Origin: Methanothrix sp.
Lineage (GTDB): Archaea; Halobacteriota; Methanosarcinia; Methanotrichales; Methanotrichaceae
Reading direction: 5' to 3'
NCBI GenBank assembly: GCA_011620785.1
Contig: WOYM01000022.1
Span: 12,003-26,317 of the forward strand
DNA length: 14,315 nucleotides
Each line of letters opens with the position of its first letter. Position 1 is the first letter of the stretch. The translations under genes and the position numbers were made by a program. Under the pieces are notes generated by a model. The model ran no database searches and was not told where the DNA came from. It saw only the letters and a list, made by a program, of their open reading frames with translations. Below are positions 6,164 through 11,607 of the stretch, one piece after another.

Positions 6164-7303
6164 TCATCGGGCAGTTGCCGCCTGGCGCTGCTTTGGCCTG
6201 GCAATCTCCTGGTCAGAGACCTCGCCCCGAATAAACTGCTCCACCATCTCTTTGGCCAGCTCGTCTGGATATTGCACTGGAGGGTGCTTCATGGTATAGG
6301 CGGATATGCCCAGTAGCGGCCCTCCAATCTTTCTATCCTTAGCCAGCATGCAGATCCGTATAGCATCGATGGAACTTCCTCCGCTATTGGGAGAGTCTTC
6401 GACTGAGAGGCGCAGCTCAAGATTTATTGGCGTATCTCCGAATATCCTGCCCTCCATTCTCAGGAAGCAGACCTTGTTGTCCTTCTGCCATGGCACATAG
6501 TCCGAGGGGCCGATATGAATGTCATCATCGCACAGTGGTGTGTCCAGGATGGACTGGACAGCTTCTGTCTTGGATATCTTCTTGGACTTGAGCCTCTCGC
6601 GATTGAGCATATTTAAAAAGTCGGTGTTGCCGCCGATGTTAAGCTGGTAAGTCCTGTCCATGACGCAGGCCCGGTCCTTGAAGAGCTGAGTGAGAGCACG
6701 ATGCACAATGGTGGCGCCGATCTGAGATTTTATGTCATCTCCCACTATTGGAATCCCTGCCGCCTGGAACTTCTTTGCCCATTCGGGATTAGATGCGATG
6801 AATACTGGCATGCAGTTTACAAATCCCACCCCGGCATCTAAAGCTGCCTGAGCATAGAAGCGAGTGGCATTCTCCGATCCCACAGGCATGTAGTTTACCA
6901 GGACGTCCGCATCGCTGTCGACGAGCTCCCGGGTTACATCCACCGGCTCGGCATCGGCCACAACGAACCTCCTCTCTTCGGGATAGTTTTCCATGTGAGG
7001 TGCAACGCCATCAAAAACAGGTCCCATCTTGACCTCAACATTTTTTTGGGGAATATCAGAGTAGAAGATATTGGTGCAGTTGGGCTTGGCAAATATAGCC
7101 TGGCTCACATCCTTCCCTACCTTTCGAGCATCTATGTCGAAGGCAGCGACAACATCAATGTCACCAGCTCTATAGCCGTTGATATCATAATGCATCAGCC
7201 CAATACAACTTTCTTTATCAACATGTTTATAATATTCAATTCCCTGAACTAGGGAGCTTGCGCAGTTTCCTATGCCCGCGATTGCCAACCTTATCTTCTT
7301 CAA
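6164..7303 (-). CDS. ino1: myo-Inositol-1-phosphate synthase (NAD-dependent)
   Basis: Converts glucose 6-phosphate to L-myo-inositol 1-phosphate, the first step toward inositol lipids and inositol solutes in archaea. The 379-residue sequence shows the NAD-binding loop AIAGIGNCASSL (7-18), the catalytic-domain block GDDIKSQIGAT (188-198), NIGGNTDFLNM (222-232), SKKISKT (240-246) and DSPNSGG (303-309), all strongly like the actinobacterial-archaeal type. TTG 7303 is chosen as start because AGGAGG (7314-7319) lies 10 nt upstream and LKKIRLAIAG is a normal N-terminus. The longer reading from TTG 7375 would place the TATA box CTTTATAC inside coding sequence and adds an unrelated 24-residue head. 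A cupin follows. The C-terminal tail after about residue 360 is basic and weakly conserved. Confidence 0.93.
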   Translation of the reverse strand: MKKIRLAIAGIGNCASSLVQGIEYYKHVDKESCIGLMHYDINGYRAGDIDVVAAFDIDARKVGKDVSQAIFAKPNCTNIFYSDIPQKNVEVKMGPVFDGVAPHMENYPEERRFVVADAEPVDVTRELVDSDADVLVNYMPVGSENATRFYAQAALDAGVGFVNCMPVFIASNPEWAKKFQAAGIPIVGDDIKSQIGATIVHRALTQLFKDRACVMDRTYQLNIGGNTDFLNMLNRERLKSKKISKTEAVQSILDTPLCDDDIHIGPSDYVPWQKDNKVCFLRMEGRIFGDTPINLELRLSVEDSPNSGGSSIDAIRICMLAKDRKIGGPLLGISAYTMKHPPVQYPDELAKEMVEQFIRGEVSDQEIARPKQRQAATAR

Positions 7304-7361
7304 ACTCTTTTCCCCTCCTGGGTCATGTGAAGCCTGGAGACCTGAGTTAGGATTCGGAGCT

Positions 7362-7393
7362 TCGTATAAAGGCAAGACATATATAACGTTATA
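7362..7393 (-). promoter_or_regulatory. Promoter and palindrome upstream of inositol synthase
   Basis: On the minus strand GCCTTTATACG (about 7362-7372) is a TATA-like box that would start transcription near 7340 and leave a leader of about 37 nt carrying AGGAGG. Directly upstream, TATAACGTTATA at 7382-7393 is a perfect 12-bp palindrome, suitable for a dimeric regulator or itself part of an alternative TATA element (TTATATATG). It lies in the 76 nt between the Nre-linked gene and ino1. Confidence 0.5.
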
Positions 7394-7426
7394 GGCTTCG
7401 GTGAATATGGCCTGTCCCGGAATCCT

Positions 7427-7450
7427 ATTGATCGCTCAAGTCTTATCAAT
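7427..7450. repeat. Short inverted repeat at the end of the NDT/TIR-like gene
   Basis: ATTGAT (7427-7432) and ATCAAT (7445-7450) face each other across 12 nt, and AATCCTAT occurs directly repeated at 7421-7428 and 7448-7455, the second overlapping the stop codon of the upstream gene. It may form a weak 3'-end hairpin; there is no long T run. Confidence 0.3.
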
Positions 7451-7451
7451 C

Positions 7452-8366
7452 CTATAGGGATGCCGTCATGGAGCGCAGAATTTCGCTTATCTGCTCCTCC
7501 AGCTTTTCCCTGCCCTGAATGCTATCCTCATACTCAATGCTTTGTGTTTTAGGAATATCAATCAGGTATTTTGAGCCTTGCGGGTGGATGAGGATGGTAT
7601 CCTTGCCCAGAGTATGAGCGATGCCTAAGGCGTACATGACCTGGGGATCGGCTCCTGTCAAATCGGCAATAATCACTGCTGCTTGATTGATAGAGCGCCA
7701 CAAATTCCGGACGGCAGACTTTCCGCTTCTGATGTCTTCAGCCTCATCGCCTGCCAGCCCGCTGGCACCGATCGCCCTGAGGATCGAATCTGCATTCATT
7801 CTTGCCGCTTCATCCCCAGCTAGCAGCAAGAGAAGGCTTCCTGGCTGTGACGGATAGGTCGCCTGCCCGAATATGGGACGGGTTCGTATCAAGCTCAAAA
7901 GCTGGGCCAACCTCAGAAACTCTGCATCAAGGTGCTTTGAGGCGATCTCCTGCAATGAGCTTTTCCTTTCCTCTGTGCTCTTCTCCAGCAGATCTGCTGG
8001 AAGCTGGATCACAAAAGCATCATCAAAACCAAACTCCCACCTAGCGTTGCTGGCTACTTTCTGGAGGGTCAATGATTTATCTGGTCTATTGTAGTAGCCT
8101 GTAATCCTGTTCTCCATTCTGAACTGACCCAGGATGTAAAGCCACTGAGCTTCAAGGATGAAAACCATGCTGCATGGCAGCTGAATTCTGGCTATTCCCT
8201 TCTGGAGATGGCGTTCATCGACCAGGCGGTCGACGATGGCCATAAACTCCTCTACAATTCTGTCCACTCTCTCCCTGAGCTCTGGAGGCATATCACCGCT
8301 CATAATCCTGGTAGCTTCGAATGGCATATAAGGTAATTCAATCACCGACTTAAAGTAGGTTTCCAA
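7452..8366 (-). CDS. Unknown protein with C-terminal nucleoside-deoxyribosyltransferase/TIR-like domain
   Basis: A 304-residue soluble protein. The N-terminal ~170 residues (helical in appearance, with FEFG-like WEFGFDDAF at 110-118) are not recognised. The C-terminal ~125 residues look like the Rossmann-type NDT/TIR-like fold: strand LLLLLAGDEA (178-187), an intervening helical part, then VIIADLTGADPQVMYALGIAH (231-251) and GKDTILIHPQ, ending with IEYED and a helix. Relatives usually read ADLTGxNPNVxYELGxAH, where the glutamate corresponds to the catalytic nucleophile of deoxyribosyltransferases; here that position is A246 (codon 7631-7629). The domain may therefore bind a nucleotide without hydrolysing it. 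The start is uncertain: TTG 8366 (no ribosome site) or GTG 8345. It lies 13 nt after the Nre gene, so they are probably co-transcribed. Confidence 0.6.
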   Translation of the reverse strand: METYFKSVIELPYMPFEATRIMSGDMPPELRERVDRIVEEFMAIVDRLVDERHLQKGIARIQLPCSMVFILEAQWLYILGQFRMENRITGYYNRPDKSLTLQKVASNARWEFGFDDAFVIQLPADLLEKSTEERKSSLQEIASKHLDAEFLRLAQLLSLIRTRPIFGQATYPSQPGSLLLLLAGDEAARMNADSILRAIGASGLAGDEAEDIRSGKSAVRNLWRSINQAAVIIADLTGADPQVMYALGIAHTLGKDTILIHPQGSKYLIDIPKTQSIEYEDSIQGREKLEEQISEILRSMTASL

Positions 8367-8379
8367 TAAAATGAGAATA

Positions 8380-9543
8380 TCATGAAAAGGAGCTTAAGGT
8401 GGTCTGGCGGCTCTTTAACTCCTCCCGGAGAAGATCGCTCTGACTGATAAAACTCTTTACCGGAAGCTCAAGCTTTGTGGATATGTATCCAAGGGCTGCC
8501 CTCATGTCCTCAAACTCCAGGGGCTTCTGGTGCATTGCATTTCTCACATTCTCCCGGACATTGAAGACCCCCAGGGGCACATAACCGGCATAGGCTTCTC
8601 TGAGGATTATCGCCCCTGCCTGCCTTCTCTCCCTCTCCAGCGCCTCCAGGACCGCCATCTTGCAGGAATAATAGCATCCTCCCACCCGGGAGTATCCCTT
8701 CTTGCCCCCATTTGTCTCAAAATCGGAGAATATCAGCTCCTCGTTTCCCATGATGTGCAGGAATGCCTCCATCCACTCATACTGCCAGACAGTGGGGAGG
8801 AGAAGAACGGCATAGTAGTTGTTGAGGCTGGCAAACTCCCTTATCTGGCAGCAGTCAATGAGATCATAATCCCTGATCTTTTGAAGAAGACGATTGCCAA
8901 GGGTGCTATCACAGGCGGTGATGGACCAGCGGGTAGGAACCAGCCTCCTTTTCTTTTTCGTGCCCATTGCACCCACTGAGAATGCCTTCTGGATGCTGGA
9001 GAAGGGAATGCCACGCTGGTGAAGATCTTCCACCGCATCCGCCGCCTTCAGATCCCCATCGAAGTAAACCTTCTCCAGATCTCGATCCCACCTTGAGTTG
9101 CCGATCTCAAACCTCTCCAGAGGAGCACTGGGGCCAAAGGGCGTATGCACATCGTCAAAGGACATACCTTTGGGGGCCTGAATGAACTGGGCCTCGCTCT
9201 CAATGGACGAACTGGATAGGGAGATGTCGCGAAGCTTCTCTATAAAGCGATTCTCAATATCAGTGACATTGACAGATCTCTTGCCTCTTATCAGGTTCAG
9301 CCGGTACCTTATTATCTCCTCCTGGGTTTTATTCTGCGGTATCCACGATTCCGGGTGGTCCATGACCATGGTATCTCCATGCAGAGGAGCAATCATAGGT
9401 CCGGCGAGTACTTTGGGATAATTCCAGCTGCCGATGAAGACAGAAGGTGGGGTGCTGCCATCCAGCTCCTTTCCTACCTCCTGGGAAGGGATATACATGC
9501 TGGCAGTCAGCTTCTTTAGATAGGCTTCCTTGCCCTTGATCAC
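8380..9543 (-). CDS. Nre-family archaeal DNA repair protein with C-terminal PCNA-binding motif
   Basis: A 387-residue member of the archaeal Nre (NreA/NreB) family, proteins implicated in repair of DNA damage together with PCNA. Visible family blocks are GSTPPSVFIGSWNYPKVLAGPM (29-50), GDTMVMDHPESW (56-67), KKKRRLVPTRWSIT (196-209), a Tyr/Trp-rich segment around 240-256 and LREAYAGYVPLGVFNVRE (314-331). The last residues QTTLSSFS (380-387) match a PIP box (Qxx-hydrophobic-xx-aromatic). An N-terminal cysteine cluster, which I recall in family members, is absent: the first cysteine is C211. The start is GTG 9543 with no ribosome site; AATAAAAAT about 29 nt upstream (9568-9576) could drive a leaderless message. 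In-frame upstream codons are open for over 90 nt but contain no CxxC. It heads a two-gene unit with the NDT/TIR-like gene. Confidence 0.85.
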   Translation of the reverse strand: MIKGKEAYLKKLTASMYIPSQEVGKELDGSTPPSVFIGSWNYPKVLAGPMIAPLHGDTMVMDHPESWIPQNKTQEEIIRYRLNLIRGKRSVNVTDIENRFIEKLRDISLSSSSIESEAQFIQAPKGMSFDDVHTPFGPSAPLERFEIGNSRWDRDLEKVYFDGDLKAADAVEDLHQRGIPFSSIQKAFSVGAMGTKKKRRLVPTRWSITACDSTLGNRLLQKIRDYDLIDCCQIREFASLNNYYAVLLLPTVWQYEWMEAFLHIMGNEELIFSDFETNGGKKGYSRVGGCYYSCKMAVLEALERERRQAGAIILREAYAGYVPLGVFNVRENVRNAMHQKPLEFEDMRAALGYISTKLELPVKSFISQSDLLREELKSRQTTLSSFS

Positions 9544-9681
9544 AAAGGTCCGGTTTTCTGTGATGTGAATAAAAATGTGATGGATGCAGGGCGAATGTGT
9601 TTTGAAATGAAGAAATATATTTTTTCTGGACAGTTATCTATTTACATTCATAGGGTCAATGAATTGCAGAGATGATCCTTT
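9544..9681. promoter_or_regulatory. Divergent promoter region between Nre gene and secreted-protein gene
   Basis: On the plus strand AAATATAT (9613-9620) is a TATA-like box giving an expected start near 9645, with GAGATGATC at 9669-9677 as ribosome site (close to GGTGATC) 4 nt before ATG 9682. On the minus strand ATTTTTATT (9568-9576 reversed) is a candidate box for Nre. The AT-rich core is shared, so the two genes could compete for it. Confidence 0.45.
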
Positions 9682-10440
9682 ATGAAATGGACTCTATTGG
9701 CAATAGCAATGCTCATGCTCCTTTGCACCGCATCGCTGGGGCAAATGACACCTTACTCCACCACCACAACTGGGGGCGCACCTACTCCGTCCACGCCCAC
9801 CAGTCCTGAATCCATGGGGCTGGAGATACCGAAAACGATCACGACCTCAGGACAGTCTCCCTCTGTGCAGGAGAGCGGCCAGACCATAATAAGGTCAACC
9901 GAAGAGGCAGCCTATTCCTCCGCTCCGGAGAGCTTGAAATCGACCTCCTCCAGTCCGATCTCCACCAAGGCGACCTATCCTCAGGCGACCTATCCACCTG
10001 GAGGAATGTCTCAGAATAGCCTTTATATCTCGTATGCATCTCAAACCGTCGCGGGCTGCAATCTCTATGCCAACCTGCCCTTATGGATGCAGATCTCGGG
10101 AAAGGGAAACATCTGGTTTTATGAGTGGTATCCCTCTGGATCGCTGGATACAAATTATGCTGGAAACGTCTACTATCCAGGCTGGTATAAGAGATGGTTC
10201 TACGCCGACGTCCCTGGATGGCACATCCTCCAGTATTACTGCAATGGCTGGAGCAACTATGCTTATATATATGTCAACGGTCCCAGCCACTGGGTTGATC
10301 CGAGTCCTGGCCCCAGCCCGATGCCCTATCCTTATCCATATCCCTACCCATATTACTACTCATATGATGATGGGCCGATGATATACACCTACAACTATCC
10401 ATCTTCCTCCCAGGGCCAGCCATACAATCCCTACGAATAA
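9682..10440 (+). CDS. Secreted tyrosine/serine-rich protein of unknown function
   Basis: A 252-residue exported protein. Residues 1-20 form a signal peptide (KW, hydrophobic LLAIAMLMLLC, cleavage likely after SLG-Q); there is no convincing lipobox. Residues 21-108 are a low-complexity Ser/Thr/Pro linker, including a KATYPQATYPPGG repeat, likely a glycosylated stalk. Residues 112-200 form a compact aromatic beta-rich domain (LYISYASQTV, GNIWFYEWYPSG, YYPGWYKRWFY, WHILQYYCNGWSNY, AYIYVNG) with just two cysteines, C126 and C187, able to form a disulfide. The tail has five consecutive Pro-Tyr pairs (215-224) and more tyrosines. No membrane anchor follows, so it is released or held by the envelope. 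I do not recognise a named family; an Ig-like or adhesion-like extracellular fold is inference. Confidence 0.75.
   Translation: MKWTLLAIAMLMLLCTASLGQMTPYSTTTTGGAPTPSTPTSPESMGLEIPKTITTSGQSPSVQESGQTIIRSTEEAAYSSAPESLKSTSSSPISTKATYPQATYPPGGMSQNSLYISYASQTVAGCNLYANLPLWMQISGKGNIWFYEWYPSGSLDTNYAGNVYYPGWYKRWFYADVPGWHILQYYCNGWSNYAYIYVNGPSHWVDPSPGPSPMPYPYPYPYPYYYSYDDGPMIYTYNYPSSSQGQPYNPYE
9968..9995 (+). repeat. Tandem 15-bp repeat in the linker of the secreted protein
   Basis: AGGCGACCTATCC occurs at 9968-9980 and 9983-9995 with a 15-bp period, encoding the repeated ATYP unit in the Ser/Thr/Pro linker. Such in-frame repeats can vary in copy number without breaking the gene. Confidence 0.7.
10324..10353 (+). 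repeat. Five tandem Pro-Tyr codon pairs
   Basis: A 6-bp-period repeat (CCNTAY five times) encodes PY five times near the C-terminus of the secreted protein, followed by YYSY. Codons vary between units (ccc/cct/cca, tat/tac), so selection on the protein rather than simple slippage is suggested. Confidence 0.75.
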
Positions 10441-10475
10441 AACAGTAGCAGTAGATTGTGAATCTGGTTGGCCAA

Positions 10476-10482
10476 TTTTTTT
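10476..10482 (+). terminator. T-run terminator of secreted-protein gene
   Basis: Seven consecutive T residues begin 36 nt after the stop codon. Archaeal RNA polymerase commonly ends at such U-rich stretches without a hairpin. Confidence 0.5.
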
Positions 10483-10624
10483 AGTATTAGGATGCATATT
10501 CGATTTCGACCAATCCTACCAGGAGGTCTTGCGGATTTCCAGGGTTCTGTTATATGTCCATCGGCATAATCTTGGGTCCGCTCCATCTTTGTCCTTTGGG
10601 ACTTGGTTGGATAGATCCTAAATT

Positions 10625-10643
10625 TTTATGCCTTGAGCATAAA
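10625..10643. repeat. Perfect 7-bp inverted repeat
   Basis: TTTATGC-CTTGA-GCATAAA is a perfect inverted repeat with a five-base spacer, about 105 nt upstream of the glutaredoxin start. It could be an operator half-site pair or a hairpin; on the plus strand it is preceded by a T5 run overlapping its left arm. Confidence 0.45.
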
Positions 10644-10680
10644 CATAGTATTCTGATGGTCTAATCCGGATCCTATTCAG

Positions 10681-10724
10681 ATCATGCTATCATGCTCATG
10701 ATTACTTATTCATGATTACTTATT
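10681..10724 (+). repeat. Nested tandem repeats upstream of glutaredoxin promoter
   Basis: ATCATGCT is repeated back to back (10681-10696), immediately followed by a perfect adjacent duplication of CATGATTACTTATT (10697-10710, 10711-10724). The second copy runs into the TATA-like box (10719-10727), and the first copy carries the same TTATT core. The arrangement suggests regulator sites or a duplicated promoter element. Confidence 0.75.
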
Positions 10725-10727
10725 TAT
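10719..10727 (+). promoter_or_regulatory. TATA-like box of glutaredoxin-copper operon
   Basis: CTTATTTAT is centred about 25 nt before ATG 10748, which has no ribosome site, so the operon message may be leaderless. It overlaps the end of the 14-bp tandem repeat. Confidence 0.45.
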
Positions 10728-10747
10728 CTGCAAAGACATAACTAACT

Positions 10748-11041
10748 ATGATTAGTGATTTTATGAGTCTCGAACATGTGGCAGGCAAGGATAAGGGCAA
10801 GATCATGCTTTATGCACTGAGCACCTGCATCTGGTGCAAGAAGACAAAGGAATTGCTGTCCTCAGTGGGAGTCGCCTTCGACTATATTTACGTGGATCTT
10901 TTAAACGGTGAGGAGAGGGCAAAAGCTATCGCAGATGTCAAGCGGTATAATCCCAGCACCTCATTTCCCACTCTTGTGGTCAGCGATAAGGCGATCATCG
11001 GCTTCAAGGAGAGAGAGATCAAGGAGGCGCTGGGCTTATGA
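10748..11041 (+). CDS. Glutaredoxin-like protein
   Basis: A 97-residue thioredoxin-fold dithiol protein. The strand KIMLYALST (18-26) leads to the active site C27-I-W-C30 followed by KKTKELL, and the FPTLVV segment (73-78) carries the cis-proline expected of the fold; the end IIGFKEREIKEALGL resembles the glutaredoxin C-terminal helix. It would shuttle thiol reducing equivalents in the cytoplasm. ATG 10748 fits leaderless transcription; ATG 10763 is an alternative giving 92 residues. Its TGA overlaps the next ATG (ATGA at 11038-11041), so it is translationally coupled to the disulfide reductase, the likely electron donor. This genetic pairing is the best clue to its partner. Confidence 0.9.
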   Translation: MISDFMSLEHVAGKDKGKIMLYALSTCIWCKKTKELLSSVGVAFDYIYVDLLNGEERAKAIADVKRYNPSTSFPTLVVSDKAIIGFKEREIKEALGL

Positions 11042-11559
11042 AGAATGATATTCAAGAACCGACTCAAGAGGAGATCGACCGGATGCATGCCCGTCTGGCA
11101 AAGGATGCAAAGCAGGAAGGATATTACCTCAATCCGGATATCGATTTCGTCAAAGGCCTTATCAATGGATTAATTGTTAACGAGCGCCGTTACGGCTACC
11201 AAGCCTGCCCCTGTCGTCTGGCAGCAGATGACAGGTCCGAGGATCTGGATATAATCTGCCCCTGCAACTACCGAGATGCAGATATCACAGAATCTGGGGC
11301 CTGCTACTGCGCCCTATACGTCTCAAAGTCTGTGATCGAGGGCAAGCGGGAGCTGAGCTCAATCCCAGAGAGAAGGCCTCCCTTGGAAGAAAGGCAAAAA
11401 TTGCAGTCACCTGGATCCAGTGCAGCTATCCTGGGCCAGAAGCTCTCAGTTCCCGTCTGGAGGTGCGTTGTCTGCGGCTATCTATGCGGCAGAGATGCCC
11501 CTCCTGAGGTCTGTCCCATCTGCAAAGCAGGCAAAGAGAGGTTTGAGCGATTCATTTAG
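11038..11559 (+). CDS. Ferredoxin:disulfide reductase (FTR catalytic-type) fused to a rubredoxin domain
   Basis: A 173-residue fusion. Residues 1-105 are the catalytic subunit type of ferredoxin-thioredoxin reductase, with paired cysteines C57/C59 (CPC), C74/C76 (CPC) and C89/C91 (CYC, where plant enzymes have CHC); these build the [4Fe-4S] cluster and the redox disulfide. Residues 141-173 form a rubredoxin-like domain: WRCVVCGY (C143, C146) and VCPICK (C159, C162), plus an extra C150. A proline/serine linker joins them. It should take electrons from ferredoxin, or through the rubredoxin, to reduce a disulfide on a thioredoxin-fold partner. Similar fusions are known in methanogens. AGGAGG in the end of the glutaredoxin gene is its ribosome site, with ATGA overlap, so the glutaredoxin is the obvious candidate substrate. 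Confidence 0.9.
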   Translation: MKNDIQEPTQEEIDRMHARLAKDAKQEGYYLNPDIDFVKGLINGLIVNERRYGYQACPCRLAADDRSEDLDIICPCNYRDADITESGACYCALYVSKSVIEGKRELSSIPERRPPLEERQKLQSPGSSAAILGQKLSVPVWRCVVCGYLCGRDAPPEVCPICKAGKERFERFI

Positions 11560-11607
11560 AGCGGATCAGGGCCGTTTAAAGCAATCAAACCAGAAAGGGG
11601 GGTTTTC

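Larger units (their letters stand above)
10441..10747. other. 307-base gap before glutaredoxin operon; regulatory, no gene seen
   Basis: No ORF with coding character was found on either strand. It contains a T7 run shortly after the secreted-protein gene, a 7-bp inverted repeat at 10625-10643, nested tandem repeats at 10681-10724 and a TATA-like box at 10719-10727. Base composition is more AT-rich than the flanking genes, as expected for archaeal control regions. Confidence 0.6.

Noticed and set aside
7304..7375. 24-residue N-terminal extension of inositol-1-phosphate synthase
   Set aside because: It would require a TTG start without ribosome site and would place a TATA-like box in coding DNA; AGGAGG before TTG 7303 is a better start.
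8530..8979. 149-codon plus-strand open frame
   Set aside because: Antisense to the conserved core of the Nre gene.
10681..10724. CRISPR-like repeat
   Set aside because: Repeats are directly adjacent, only 8 and 14 bp, two copies each and without spacers, so this is a tandem duplication and not an array.
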